Source: RHKX01 sp963826475
GTDB taxonomy: Bacteria > Actinomycetota > Thermoleophilia > Solirubrobacterales > 70-9
Assembly (NCBI GenBank): GCA_963826475.1
Contig: CAWGXC010000003.1
Span: 558,001-622,000 of the forward strand
DNA length: 64,000 nucleotides
Direction: 5' to 3'
Positions 42,452 to 50,028 of the stretch are shown piece after piece; the first letter of the stretch is position 1, and each line of letters opens with the position of its first letter. Below the pieces are notes generated by a model. It had not been told where the DNA came from, searched no databases, and was given only the letters and a program-made list of their open reading frames with translations. Position numbers and translations under genes: made by a program.

Positions 42452-43906
42452 ATGGAGAGACGAGGAAGGCGACGGTTCGGCGGTAGAGACGACCAGCCGC
42501 GTGCCGCCGAGTCCGCTCCCACCGGGCAGATCTCGCAGCCGGCGGTCGCAGCGCTCCCAACCCGTCAGGCATCGGAGGGCGACGCCGACGAGCTTCGCGC
42601 ACGCCGCGAGGAGGTCGCGCGGCTGCAGGAGCGCAACCTCCACGACCAGGAGGTGGCCCGCCTGAAGCTGGCCGAGCTCGAGCGTCGCGAGCAGGCGCTG
42701 ATCGACAGGGAGCGCAATCTCGAGCGCCAGACGGAGGAGCTGAAGCGCCAGAAGCAGGTGCAGCGCAAGGAGCTGGAGCGGCTCTCCGGGCTCACCGCAG
42801 CCCAGGCGAAGCAGATGCTCATCGCCGACGTGGAGCACGACGCCCGCCACCAGGCGGGCCGGGCCCTGCTGGAGATCGAGGACGAGTCGCGCAAGGAGGC
42901 CGAGCGACGCGCCCGCAACATCCTGGCCACCGCGATGGCACGCCTCGCCGGTTCGCACACGAGCGAGACGACCACCCGCCTCGTCGAACTGCCCAGCGAG
43001 GAGATGAAGGGGCGCATAATCGGCCGCGAGGGACGCAATATCCGCGCGCTCGAGGCGCTGACGGGCGTCGACATCATCATCGACGAGACCCCCAACGCGG
43101 TGGTCCTCTCGAGCTTCGACGGAACGCGACGCGAGATCGCGCGGATCACCCTCGAACGCCTGATCGCCGACGGACGGATCCAGCCGGCGACCATCGAAGA
43201 GGTCTACGAGAAGGCGAAGGGGGAGGTCGAAGCGACCGTCGCCGCGGAGGGGGAGCGTGCCGAGCTCGAGGCGGGGCTCCACGGGATCCAGCCCGAGCTG
43301 CTGGAGGTTCTCGGCAGGCTCCGGTTCCGGACCTCCTACGGCCAGAACGTGCTCGAACACCTGGTCGAGGCGTCGAAGATCGCCGGCACGATCGCGGCCG
43401 AGCTCGGGGCATCCGTCGAGACGGCCAAGCGCGCGACCCTCCTGCATGACCTCGGCAAGGCCGTAAGCCACGAGGTCGATGGCTCACACGCTCAGGTCGG
43501 TGCGTCGATGGCGCGTCGCAACGGTGAGACCGAAGCCGTAGCCCACGCGATCGAGGCCCATCACAACGAGGTGCCGCCGAAGACCGTCGAGGCCGTGATC
43601 GTCCAGATCGCCGATGCCGTCTCGGGCGCTCGCCCGGGAGCTCGGGGTGAGGCGCTCGAGCACTATGTGACCCGTCTGCGCGACCTCGAGGAGATCGCCC
43701 AGCGCCATCCCGGCGTCAGCAAGGCCTACGCGGTCCGAGCCGGCCGTGAGGTGCGCCTGATGGTCGATCCGGGGATCGTCGATGACGAGGAGGCAGCCGT
43801 GATCGCCCAGCGGGCTGCGAAGGCGGTCGAGAAGGAGCTCGACTATCCGGGCCGGATCAAGATCACCGTCGTCCGCGAGAGCCGGGCCAGTGCTTTCGCG
43901 GAGTGA
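42452..43906 (+). CDS. rny: Ribonuclease Y without a membrane anchor
   Basis: Endoribonuclease that starts mRNA decay. At 484 residues the family core is complete: a long coiled coil (about 45-170, rich in Arg/Glu/Gln), a KH domain with GRIIGREGRNIRALEALTGVDIIIDETP near residue 190, and an HD domain with LLHDLGKAVSHEVDGSHAQVGA near residue 330. RNase Y normally begins with a membrane helix; here residues 1-45 are hydrophilic (MERRGRRRFGGRDD), so it should be soluble or recruited by another factor. ATG 42452 follows GGAGG by six bases; no upstream frame would add a helix. Confidence 0.94.
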   Translation: MERRGRRRFGGRDDQPRAAESAPTGQISQPAVAALPTRQASEGDADELRARREEVARLQERNLHDQEVARLKLAELERREQALIDRERNLERQTEELKRQKQVQRKELERLSGLTAAQAKQMLIADVEHDARHQAGRALLEIEDESRKEAERRARNILATAMARLAGSHTSETTTRLVELPSEEMKGRIIGREGRNIRALEALTGVDIIIDETPNAVVLSSFDGTRREIARITLERLIADGRIQPATIEEVYEKAKGEVEATVAAEGERAELEAGLHGIQPELLEVLGRLRFRTSYGQNVLEHLVEASKIAGTIAAELGASVETAKRATLLHDLGKAVSHEVDGSHAQVGASMARRNGETEAVAHAIEAHHNEVPPKTVEAVIVQIADAVSGARPGARGEALEHYVTRLRDLEEIAQRHPGVSKAYAVRAGREVRLMVDPGIVDDEEAAVIAQRAAKAVEKELDYPGRIKITVVRESRASAFAE

Positions 43907-43945
43907 GCTGCCCCTCCGCGGTGGTCGATAGGATCGCGGCCGCAG

Positions 43946-44557
43946 ATGGATCAGACCTACTTCTACATCGCCGGTGGCGGCCTCGTCGCCATCGCACTCA
44001 TCGTCTCGACGATCGGGCTGCGCAGTGAGGGATTCCCTTCCAACCGGATCCTGGGCGCCGGCGTCGCCCTGATGGCCGCCGTCGTGGTCTTCACGGCGGT
44101 CGCCGCCGTCGGCAGCTCCGGGGAGGAGCAGGACGTCAACGCCGAGGCGAGCGCCAGCGCGGCAAGTCAGGCGGCGAGCAACGAGAAGATCGGCGGCGGG
44201 GGCTCCCCGTCGGGTAGCTCCGAGCAGCCGGCGACTCCGGCGAGCGGTCAGGGTGACGGCGCGACGGGCGGAGGGGGTTCGGCGGCCGACGGAGCGACTG
44301 TCTTCGCCTCCAACGGATGCGGCGGCTGTCACACGCTCACCGCCGCGAGCAGCACCGGCCAGATCGGCCCGAATCTCGACGAAGCGCTCGTCGACAAGGA
44401 TCCGGCCTTCATCAAGACCTCGATCATCGACCCGAGCGCCGAGGTCCAGAAGGGCTTTCCTGACGACGTCATGCCCAAGACGTTCGGGGAACAGATCTCG
44501 CCGGGCGACCTGGATGCGCTCGTCTCCTATCTCGCTCAGTCGACAAGCGGCAAGTAG
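43946..44557 (+). CDS. Membrane-anchored mono-heme cytochrome c
   Basis: A 203-residue protein with two N-terminal membrane helices (YFYIAGGGLVAIALIVSTIGL; ILGAGVALMAAVVVFTAVAAV), a Ser/Gly/Ala-rich linker of about 55 residues and a C-terminal cytochrome c domain. Heme binding is shown by C125-G-G-C128-H129 and an axial Met in DDVMPKTF near residue 171. The linker and domain face the outside of the cell. It resembles the small cytochrome domain attached to actinobacterial respiratory complexes and is probably an electron carrier, but its partner is not in the window. It interrupts the rny-miaB neighbourhood. Confidence 0.88.
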   Translation: MDQTYFYIAGGGLVAIALIVSTIGLRSEGFPSNRILGAGVALMAAVVVFTAVAAVGSSGEEQDVNAEASASAASQAASNEKIGGGGSPSGSSEQPATPASGQGDGATGGGGSAADGATVFASNGCGGCHTLTAASSTGQIGPNLDEALVDKDPAFIKTSIIDPSAEVQKGFPDDVMPKTFGEQISPGDLDALVSYLAQSTSGK

Positions 44558-44580
44558 CCGCGTCCGGCGCCGACCGGCGC

Positions 44581-44586
44581 TACCCT
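44581..44586 (+). promoter_or_regulatory. -10-like TACCCT before miaB
   Basis: TACCCT is followed by seven bases and the ATG at 44594, without a ribosome binding site. Confidence 0.45.
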
Positions 44587-44593
44587 CGAACCC

Positions 44594-45928
44594 ATGAGCG
44601 CTCCCACCTCCAAGAGCTTCCACGTGACCACGTTCGGTTGCCAGATGAACGAGCACGACTCCGAGCGCATGAAGGGCATGCTGAGCTCCCTTGGGTACGC
44701 CGAGGCGCCCGACCGCGCGGACGCCGACCTGATCCTCTTCAACACGTGTTCGATCCGCGAGAACGCCGACAGTCGCTTCATCGCGCACCTCGGCGAGGCC
44801 AAGCGCCTCAAATCGGAGCAGCCGGACCGGATCGTCGGCGTCGGTGGGTGCTGGGCGCAGTCGGTCAAGGACGAGGTCTTCGCCCGCTTCCCCTTCGTCG
44901 ATGTCGCCTTCGGTCCGGGGCAGATCCACAAGCTTGCGGAGTTCCTCACGAGCGACTCGATCACGGCACAGGGATTCTTCGAGTTCGAGGAGTTCGCCGG
45001 GCACCTGCCGTCTCATCGAGAGCGCCAATTCCAGGCCTGGGTGCAGATCTCCCAGGGCTGCAACTGCAACTGCTCCTACTGCATCGTGCCCTCGACGAGG
45101 GGCCGAGAGCAGAGCCGGCCCGCCGGCGAGTTGATCGCCGAGGTGGCGGACCTGGCCGCGGAGGGCGTCAGGGAGATCACCCTGCTGGGGCAGAACGTCA
45201 ACAGCTATGGACGTGACCTGCGTGGGGAGGAGCGGGCCAGCTTCGCGGAGCTGCTGCGATCCCTGGACGGCATCCCCGGAATCGACCGGATCCGTTACAC
45301 CAGCCCGCATCCGAAGGACATGAAGGAGGACGTGATCGCGGTCCACGCCGAGTGTGCGGCTGTCTGCGAGCACATCCACCTACCGTTGCAATCGGGCTCC
45401 AGCCGGATCCTCAAGGCGATGCGACGGACGTATGACCGCGGCCGCTACCTCGACCGCGTCGCCCTCATCCGCGAGCACGTGCCCGACGTCGCCCTCACCA
45501 CCGACATCATCGTCGGCTTCCCGGGCGAGACGGAAGCCGACTTCGCCGAGACGCTCGAGATCGTCGAGGAGGTCGGCTACGACGGCGCGTTCACGTTCGT
45601 CTTCAGCCCCCGACGAGGCACGCTGGCGGCTGAGATGGAGGAGCTGCTTCCCCACCCGGTCAAGAAGGAGCGCATGGCGAGGCTCGTCGAGGCCGTGCAG
45701 CGGCGCGCCCGCGAGCGCGCTCAGCGCTTCGTGGGCCGTGACGTCGAGGTTCTCGTCGAGGGTCCGAGCAGGACCGACCCGACCCGGCTGCGCGGCCGCA
45801 GCCGCCACAACAAGGCGGTCAACTTCGAGGGCACGGCCTCCGCGGGCGAGCTGGTCGACGTCGAGGTCGCCTCGGCGAGCTCGATGACGCTGCTCGGCAC
45901 CGAGCGCCTGCTGTCCCGAACGAGGTGA
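44594..45928 (+). CDS. miaB: tRNA-2-methylthio-N6-dimethylallyladenosine synthase
   Basis: Radical SAM enzyme that adds the methylthio group to i6A37 of tRNA. At 444 residues, the N-terminal UPF0004 domain supplies three cluster cysteines (FGCQMNEHDSERM, FNTCSIRENA, GGCWAQ), the radical SAM domain has the CxxxCxxC motif in GCNCNCSYCIVPSTRG near residue 155, and a TRAM domain ends the protein. Its stop overlaps the miaA GTG; MiaA makes the substrate of MiaB, so the pair forms a pathway unit. Confidence 0.96.
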   Translation: MSAPTSKSFHVTTFGCQMNEHDSERMKGMLSSLGYAEAPDRADADLILFNTCSIRENADSRFIAHLGEAKRLKSEQPDRIVGVGGCWAQSVKDEVFARFPFVDVAFGPGQIHKLAEFLTSDSITAQGFFEFEEFAGHLPSHRERQFQAWVQISQGCNCNCSYCIVPSTRGREQSRPAGELIAEVADLAAEGVREITLLGQNVNSYGRDLRGEERASFAELLRSLDGIPGIDRIRYTSPHPKDMKEDVIAVHAECAAVCEHIHLPLQSGSSRILKAMRRTYDRGRYLDRVALIREHVPDVALTTDIIVGFPGETEADFAETLEIVEEVGYDGAFTFVFSPRRGTLAAEMEELLPHPVKKERMARLVEAVQRRARERAQRFVGRDVEVLVEGPSRTDPTRLRGRSRHNKAVNFEGTASAGELVDVEVASASSMTLLGTERLLSRTR

Positions 45929-46851
45929 GCGCCGCGGCTCCCGCGCCGCCCTCCGTGATCGCGATCTTCGGTCCAACCGGAGTCGGCAAGACCTCGGTGG
46001 CCATCGAGCTCGCGGATCTGCTGCGCGATCGAGGGGAGGATCCGGTCGCCGTCTCCTGCGACGCCATCCAGGTCTACCGCGGCCTCGAGTTGCTCAGCGG
46101 CGCCGCGGACGCCGCCCAGCGCGAACGACTCGAGCATCGGCTCCTCGGCACGGTCGATTTCGGCGAGGAGTTCAGCGCCGGTCGTTTCGCCGAGCTGGCC
46201 CGTGCTGAGATCGATGGCCTTCTCGATCAGGGCAGGCGGCCGATCGTGGTCGGAGGGACCGGCCTCTACATGCGCGCGGCCCTGGCCGAGCTCGATCTGC
46301 GGCCGCCCGTTCCCAGGGAGGTCCGCGAGCTCGTCGAAGCCCAGATCGCCGAGCTCGGCCCGGCTGCGATGCACGCCGAACTCGATCCTGACGTCGGCGA
46401 ACGGGTCCACCCCAACGATCGCAAGCGCGTTTCCAGGGCCTTGGAGCTGCAGCGAGCCGGCCTGGACCCGCCTGAGCGCTCCGACGAGCTCTGGACGGCC
46501 CGTCTGCGCCATCCGACGGCCTTGGTGGGGATCGTGGTCGATCGCGAGGAGCTGGCCGACAGGATCGATCTCCGCGTCGACGAGATGGTCACGGCGGGGG
46601 CGATCGAGGAGGCGAGGCGCGTGAACCGATCCGGCCCCTCGCGCACGGCTCGGTCGGCGCTCGGCTTCGAGGAGCTCATCGTCGGCGACGTCGAAGCCGT
46701 CAAGTCCGCGCACCGCCGGTACGCACGCCGGCAGATGACCTGGCTGCGAAAGATGAAGGGAGTGGAGGTCGTCGATCGCAGCGGGCTCGATGATCACCGG
46801 GCGGCGGAAATGGCGCTCGATCTGATCGCCCGCGATAATCCGCCCGTATGA
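45925..46851 (+). CDS. miaA: tRNA dimethylallyltransferase
   Basis: Transfers the dimethylallyl group to A37 of tRNAs reading UNN codons. The 308-residue protein has the P-loop IFGPTGVGKTSVAIELA near residue 12, the SCDAIQVYRGLELLSGA segment, VGGTGLYMRAALAEL, and a C-terminal RRYARRQMTWLRKM element that binds tRNA. GTG 45925 overlaps miaB, and the stop overlaps the dapF ATG. The miaB-miaA-dapF order is common in Actinobacteria. Confidence 0.96.
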   Translation: MSAAAPAPPSVIAIFGPTGVGKTSVAIELADLLRDRGEDPVAVSCDAIQVYRGLELLSGAADAAQRERLEHRLLGTVDFGEEFSAGRFAELARAEIDGLLDQGRRPIVVGGTGLYMRAALAELDLRPPVPREVRELVEAQIAELGPAAMHAELDPDVGERVHPNDRKRVSRALELQRAGLDPPERSDELWTARLRHPTALVGIVVDREELADRIDLRVDEMVTAGAIEEARRVNRSGPSRTARSALGFEELIVGDVEAVKSAHRRYARRQMTWLRKMKGVEVVDRSGLDDHRAAEMALDLIARDNPPV

Positions 46852-47696
46852 GGTTCGAGAAGTGGCAGGCCCTCGGCAACGACTACATCGTGATCGAGGA
46901 GCGTTGGCTGCCCTTCGAGCTGACCGCGACGCGCGTCGCGGCGCTCTGTGAGCCCCACTTCGGTTGTCACTCGGACGGGATCCTGCTGCTGTCCGAGCCC
47001 GCCGATCCCACCGCCCACGTGGCCGATCTGCGGATCTTCAACCCCGACGGCTCGGAGGCCGAGCTCTCCGGCAACGGTGCGCGCGAGGCGGTCCTTTACC
47101 TGCGCCGCTCCGGTTGGACCGACCAGGACACCTTCACGATCGGCACACCGGCCGGCGAGATCACACCCACCCTGACCGGGCCCACCTCCGCCCGGGTTGC
47201 CATGGGGAGTGCCTCGACGACCTCCAAGGACTTCCCCGGCGGCCCTGAGGACGGGCGCGGCACGATCGGGGTGGCCGGGGTCGAACGCGAATTTCAGCAC
47301 GTCTCGATCGGCAATCCGCAATGCGCCATCGAGATCGACGGTGACCTCGAGGAGCTGGACCTGCCGGCGATCGGGCCGGCGATCGAGGCAGCTTCGATCT
47401 TCCCGAACCGCACCAACGTGAGCTTCTGGAGCGCGGAGGGATCACGGGTGCGAGCCCGGATCTTCGAGCGCGGCGTGGGGGAGACGCTCTCATCCGGCAC
47501 CGGGGCGAGCGGAGCGGCGATCGCGGCTCATCTGCGCGGTGCGCCGAGCCCGATCACGGTGCAGCTGGATGGAGGTGAGCTCGAGGTCGAGATCGGTCCC
47601 GGCCTCGAGGTCGTCCTCGCGGGTTCCGCGGAGCCGGTCTTCAGCGGTGAGTTCTCCGCTGATGCGCTTGCGCGCATCGGCCGCCTCGAACCCTGA
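46848..47696 (+). CDS. dapF: Diaminopimelate epimerase homologue with serines at both catalytic cysteine positions
   Basis: By fold and context this is DapF, which converts LL- to meso-diaminopimelate using two cysteine thiols. The 282-residue protein keeps the substrate-binding features: WQALGNDYIVIE at the N-terminus, NPDGSEAELSGNGARE, SIGNPQ, and ERGVGETLSSGTGAS. However, the first catalytic Cys (usual CGNG) is Ser74 (codon TCC at 47067) and the second (usual CGTG) is Ser216 (TCC at 47493). Both codons read clearly. Either it works with serines, does another reaction, or is inactive. ATG overlaps the miaA stop. Symbol given by homology only. Confidence 0.85.
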   Translation: MRFEKWQALGNDYIVIEERWLPFELTATRVAALCEPHFGCHSDGILLLSEPADPTAHVADLRIFNPDGSEAELSGNGAREAVLYLRRSGWTDQDTFTIGTPAGEITPTLTGPTSARVAMGSASTTSKDFPGGPEDGRGTIGVAGVEREFQHVSIGNPQCAIEIDGDLEELDLPAIGPAIEAASIFPNRTNVSFWSAEGSRVRARIFERGVGETLSSGTGASGAAIAAHLRGAPSPITVQLDGGELEVEIGPGLEVVLAGSAEPVFSGEFSADALARIGRLEP

Positions 47697-47709
47697 GCGA
47701 TCCGCTCAG
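47693..47709. terminator. Hairpin spanning both stop codons of convergent dapF and clpP
   Basis: CTGAGCG (47693-47699) and CGCTCAG (47703-47709) make a perfect 7-bp stem with a three-base loop. It contains the dapF stop (47694-47696) and the clpP stop (47706-47708), so one small structure could end both transcripts. Confidence 0.5.
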
Positions 47710-48329
47710 TTGTTGCCGTTGAGGCCTGGCGAGCTCTTCTCGACCTGCTCGCGGCTGGTGACGATCTTGTCGACGAGGCCATACTCGACGGCCTGCTCAG
47801 CGGTGAAGAAGCGGTCGCGCTCGAGGTCCTCATGGACCTGGTCGACCCCGACGTCGCAGTGGTGGGCGTAGATCTCCTCGAGCTTGCGACGCGTCTTCAG
47901 GGTCTCGCGAGCGTGGATCTCGATGTCGGTCGCCTGGCCCTCGAAGCCGCCTGAGGGCTGGTGGATGAGGATGCGGCTGTTGGTCAGCGCCATCCGCTTG
48001 CCCGGCGTGCCCCCGCAGAGCAACAGCGACCCCATCGACATCGCGATCCCGAAGCAGATCGTCTGCACGTCGGGCTTGATGTATTGCATCGTGTCGTAGA
48101 CGGCCAGGCCCGCGGTGACGGAACCGCCCGGAGAGTTGATGTAGAGCGAGATGTCCTTGTCCGGGTCCTCCGACTCGAGGTGGATCAGCTGAGCGACGAG
48201 CAGGTTCGCGATGTCGTCGTCGACCTGCTGGCCGAGGATCACGATCCGCTCGGCGAGCAGACGCGAGTAGATGTCGTACGAGCGCTCGCCTCGAGCGGAC
48301 TGCTCGATGACCATGGGGACCATTGGCAT
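47706..48329 (-). CDS. clpP: ATP-dependent Clp protease proteolytic subunit
   Basis: Serine peptidase core of the Clp machine. At 207 residues it shows the catalytic triad: Ser in GIAMSMGSLLL, His in NSRILIHQP and Asp in RDRFFTAEQAVEYGLVDKI. ATG 48329 follows a GAGGTGA ribosome binding site, giving MPMVPMVIEQ; longer in-frame versions run through the operator region. Only one clpP is present here, whereas Actinobacteria often have clpP1-clpP2 pairs and a clpX neighbour. It is divergent from a truncated SRPBCC gene and arsR, with two palindromes between. Confidence 0.95.
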   Translation of the reverse strand: MPMVPMVIEQSARGERSYDIYSRLLAERIVILGQQVDDDIANLLVAQLIHLESEDPDKDISLYINSPGGSVTAGLAVYDTMQYIKPDVQTICFGIAMSMGSLLLCGGTPGKRMALTNSRILIHQPSGGFEGQATDIEIHARETLKTRRKLEEIYAHHCDVGVDQVHEDLERDRFFTAEQAVEYGLVDKIVTSREQVEKSSPGLNGNN

Positions 48330-48362
48330 CAAATCACCTCGTTGTCTGTTTGGAGCGATACG

Positions 48363-48421
48363 TGCAACCGTTGAGTTGCACTTTTGCGAAGCAGGCCAGC
48401 ATCTGCAACCATTGGGTTGCA
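48363..48421. promoter_or_regulatory. Twin 18-bp palindromic operators between clpP and arsR
   Basis: Two copies of TGCAAC-N6-GTTGCA lie at 48363-48380 and 48404-48421; the central six bases are similar (CGTTGA, CATTGG). Their centres are 41 bp apart, about four helical turns, so dimers would bind the same face. They fit an ArsR-type dimeric repressor and lie 34-92 bases from the clpP ATG and 27-85 from the SRPBCC remnant start. Confidence 0.7.
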
Positions 48422-48447
48422 CACAGGGCTGAAAGGGGACCTTACCG

Positions 48448-48579
48448 ATGGAGCGGACGGGCAAAATGGGGACCCTCGGGAGTCTCGGACGCGTCGAGCG
48501 GGAAACGCTCCTCGAAACCGACATCGAGCGCGCGTGGGAGGCGATCCTCTCGGTGAGCTCGTCCCTGGTCGCCGCCTGA
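48448..48579 (+). pseudogene. Truncated SRPBCC/AHSA1-type gene remnant
   Basis: A 43-codon frame with an AAAGGGG ribosome binding site and ATG 48448. Its middle, VERETLLETDIERAWEAIL, matches the first strand and helix of SRPBCC (AHSA1) proteins, which are about 140 or more residues long and commonly precede or overlap ArsR regulators. Here the frame ends with SSSLVAA and TGA directly after the helix, seven bases before arsR, so about two thirds of the domain is missing by deletion. It may be dead or may be kept as a short leader peptide. Confidence 0.55.
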
Positions 48580-48586
48580 GGAATCC

Positions 48587-48907
48587 ATGGCGAGCGCGCC
48601 GAGCGATGCAGTCTTCGCCGCTCTCGGCGACCCCACGAGGCGATACCTCGTGGAATCGCTTGCCGGGGCATCGGCCACCGCGACGGTTCTGGCGAAGGAT
48701 CTGCCGATGAGCCGCCAGGCGGTCGCGAAGCACCTCGCGATGCTCGCATCCGCCGAGCTGGTCGAGACCGAGCGGCACGGCCGCGAGACCCACTACTCGC
48801 TGCGGCCCGAGCCGCTTCGGGAGGTCGCGGGCTGGGCCGATGCGGTCGGTGCCGAGTGGAGCGACCGCCTGCGGCGGCTGGAGCGCACCCTACGGGCGCC
48901 CGGCTGA
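48587..48907 (+). CDS. ArsR-family winged-helix repressor
   Basis: A 106-residue regulator with the ArsR fold: FAALGDPTRRYLVESLAG at the N-terminus, then MSRQAVAKHLAMLASAELVETERHGRETHYSLRPEPL containing the recognition helix and wing. It has no cysteine cluster for metal sensing, so it belongs to the metal-independent subgroup usually paired with SRPBCC/AHSA1 genes. Its ATG follows GAGGAAT. The likely target is the twin palindrome upstream. The partner gene is truncated here. Confidence 0.9.
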   Translation: MASAPSDAVFAALGDPTRRYLVESLAGASATATVLAKDLPMSRQAVAKHLAMLASAELVETERHGRETHYSLRPEPLREVAGWADAVGAEWSDRLRRLERTLRAPG

Positions 48908-48965
48908 GCTCGGGACTGCGAGGGAGCCCGCTGCCGCCCAGGGGGAGCGGGCTGGGACATGGACG

Positions 48966-49919
48966 TCAGGCCACGTTGGTCGGATTCAGCGCTCCGAAGC
49001 TCACGCCTGTGAGCTCCTCGGAGACCTCCCAGAGCCGTGCTGCGTCCGCCTCGTTGCTCGCGCGCCCGCTGCGGCCGACCCGTTGCGGGTGACCACGCTG
49101 CTCGCCGAGCCCGTCGGGCCCGTAGTAATCGCCGCTGACGACCTCGGGATCGGTGGCGGCGCGCAATGTGGGCAGGGCGCCGTTGGCGTCGCTCTGGGCG
49201 AGGAAGACGTTGCCCAGCTTCATCACCGGCGTCAGCAGCTTGCCGGCGGTACCGAGACCGATCCCCGCGGTCTGGAGGTTGGTGGCCGCGAACCCCGGAT
49301 GGGAGGAAGCCGCGATGAGGTGGGAGCCGGCCGCGGCAGCGCGCTTGGAGAGCTCCAGCGTGAACAACAGATTGGAGAGCTTCGAGCGACCGTATGCGGG
49401 CCAGCGCGAATACCCGTTCTCCCAGTTGAGGTCGTCGAAGTCCATCTTTCCGGCCCGGTGGGCGATGCTGGCCACGGTCACTACCCGGGGGGCATCGGCT
49501 GCCAGCAGCTTGTCGAGGAGGCGGCCCGTCAGAGCGAAGTGACCCAGGTGGTTGGTGCCGAACTGGAGCTCGAACCCGTCGGCAGTCTGGCGCTTCGGAG
49601 GCACCATCACGCCCGCGTTGTTGATCAGGAGGTCGAGCGCCTCTGGGCGAGCCGCCACGGCGGCCGCGGCCGTCTCAACGGATGAGAGGTCGGCCAGGTC
49701 GAGCTCGACGATCTCAACCGCCGCTCCGGGGGTGGCGGTTTCGATCTCGCGCTTTGCGTTCGCGGCCTTCTCGGCGTTGCGGCAGCCCATGAGGACCGCT
49801 GCGCCGGCGGCGGCGAGGGCCTTTGCGGTCTGCAGGCCGAGGCCGCTGTTGGCCCCCGTGACGAGTGCGGTGCGACCGCTCTGGTCGGGGATGTCGGCTG
49901 TCGTCCACTTCTTGCTCAT
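48966..49919 (-). CDS. Short-chain dehydrogenase/reductase (retinol-dehydrogenase-like)
   Basis: A 317-residue SDR with the cofactor motif TALVTGANSGLGLQTAKALA near residue 16, LDLLINNAGVM, the catalytic Ser in VTVASIAHRAG, and the YxxxK pair in YGRSKLSN. It resembles the WW-domain-oxidoreductase/retinol-dehydrogenase-like branch common in Actinobacteria; the substrate is unknown. ATG 49919 is preceded by GAGGAG at a normal distance; a longer in-frame form starting at 50039 overlaps the divergent gene start and is unlikely. Confidence 0.9.
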   Translation of the reverse strand: MSKKWTTADIPDQSGRTALVTGANSGLGLQTAKALAAAGAAVLMGCRNAEKAANAKREIETATPGAAVEIVELDLADLSSVETAAAAVAARPEALDLLINNAGVMVPPKRQTADGFELQFGTNHLGHFALTGRLLDKLLAADAPRVVTVASIAHRAGKMDFDDLNWENGYSRWPAYGRSKLSNLLFTLELSKRAAAAGSHLIAASSHPGFAATNLQTAGIGLGTAGKLLTPVMKLGNVFLAQSDANGALPTLRAATDPEVVSGDYYGPDGLGEQRGHPQRVGRSGRASNEADAARLWEVSEELTGVSFGALNPTNVA

Positions 49920-50028
49920 CTGACTCCTCGAAGTTGATTCCTGGGGTGGGAACCCTAGGCCGTCGGCGCCTCGCACCCTCGATAGCCTGACGCCAGACCC
50001 CACTCCGATCGAAAGGATCACCGGACCC

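Noticed and set aside
48330..48447. ClgR site for clpP
   Set aside because: One TTCGC half-like element is present, but no convincing paired ClgR motif; the palindromes fit an ArsR-type operator better.
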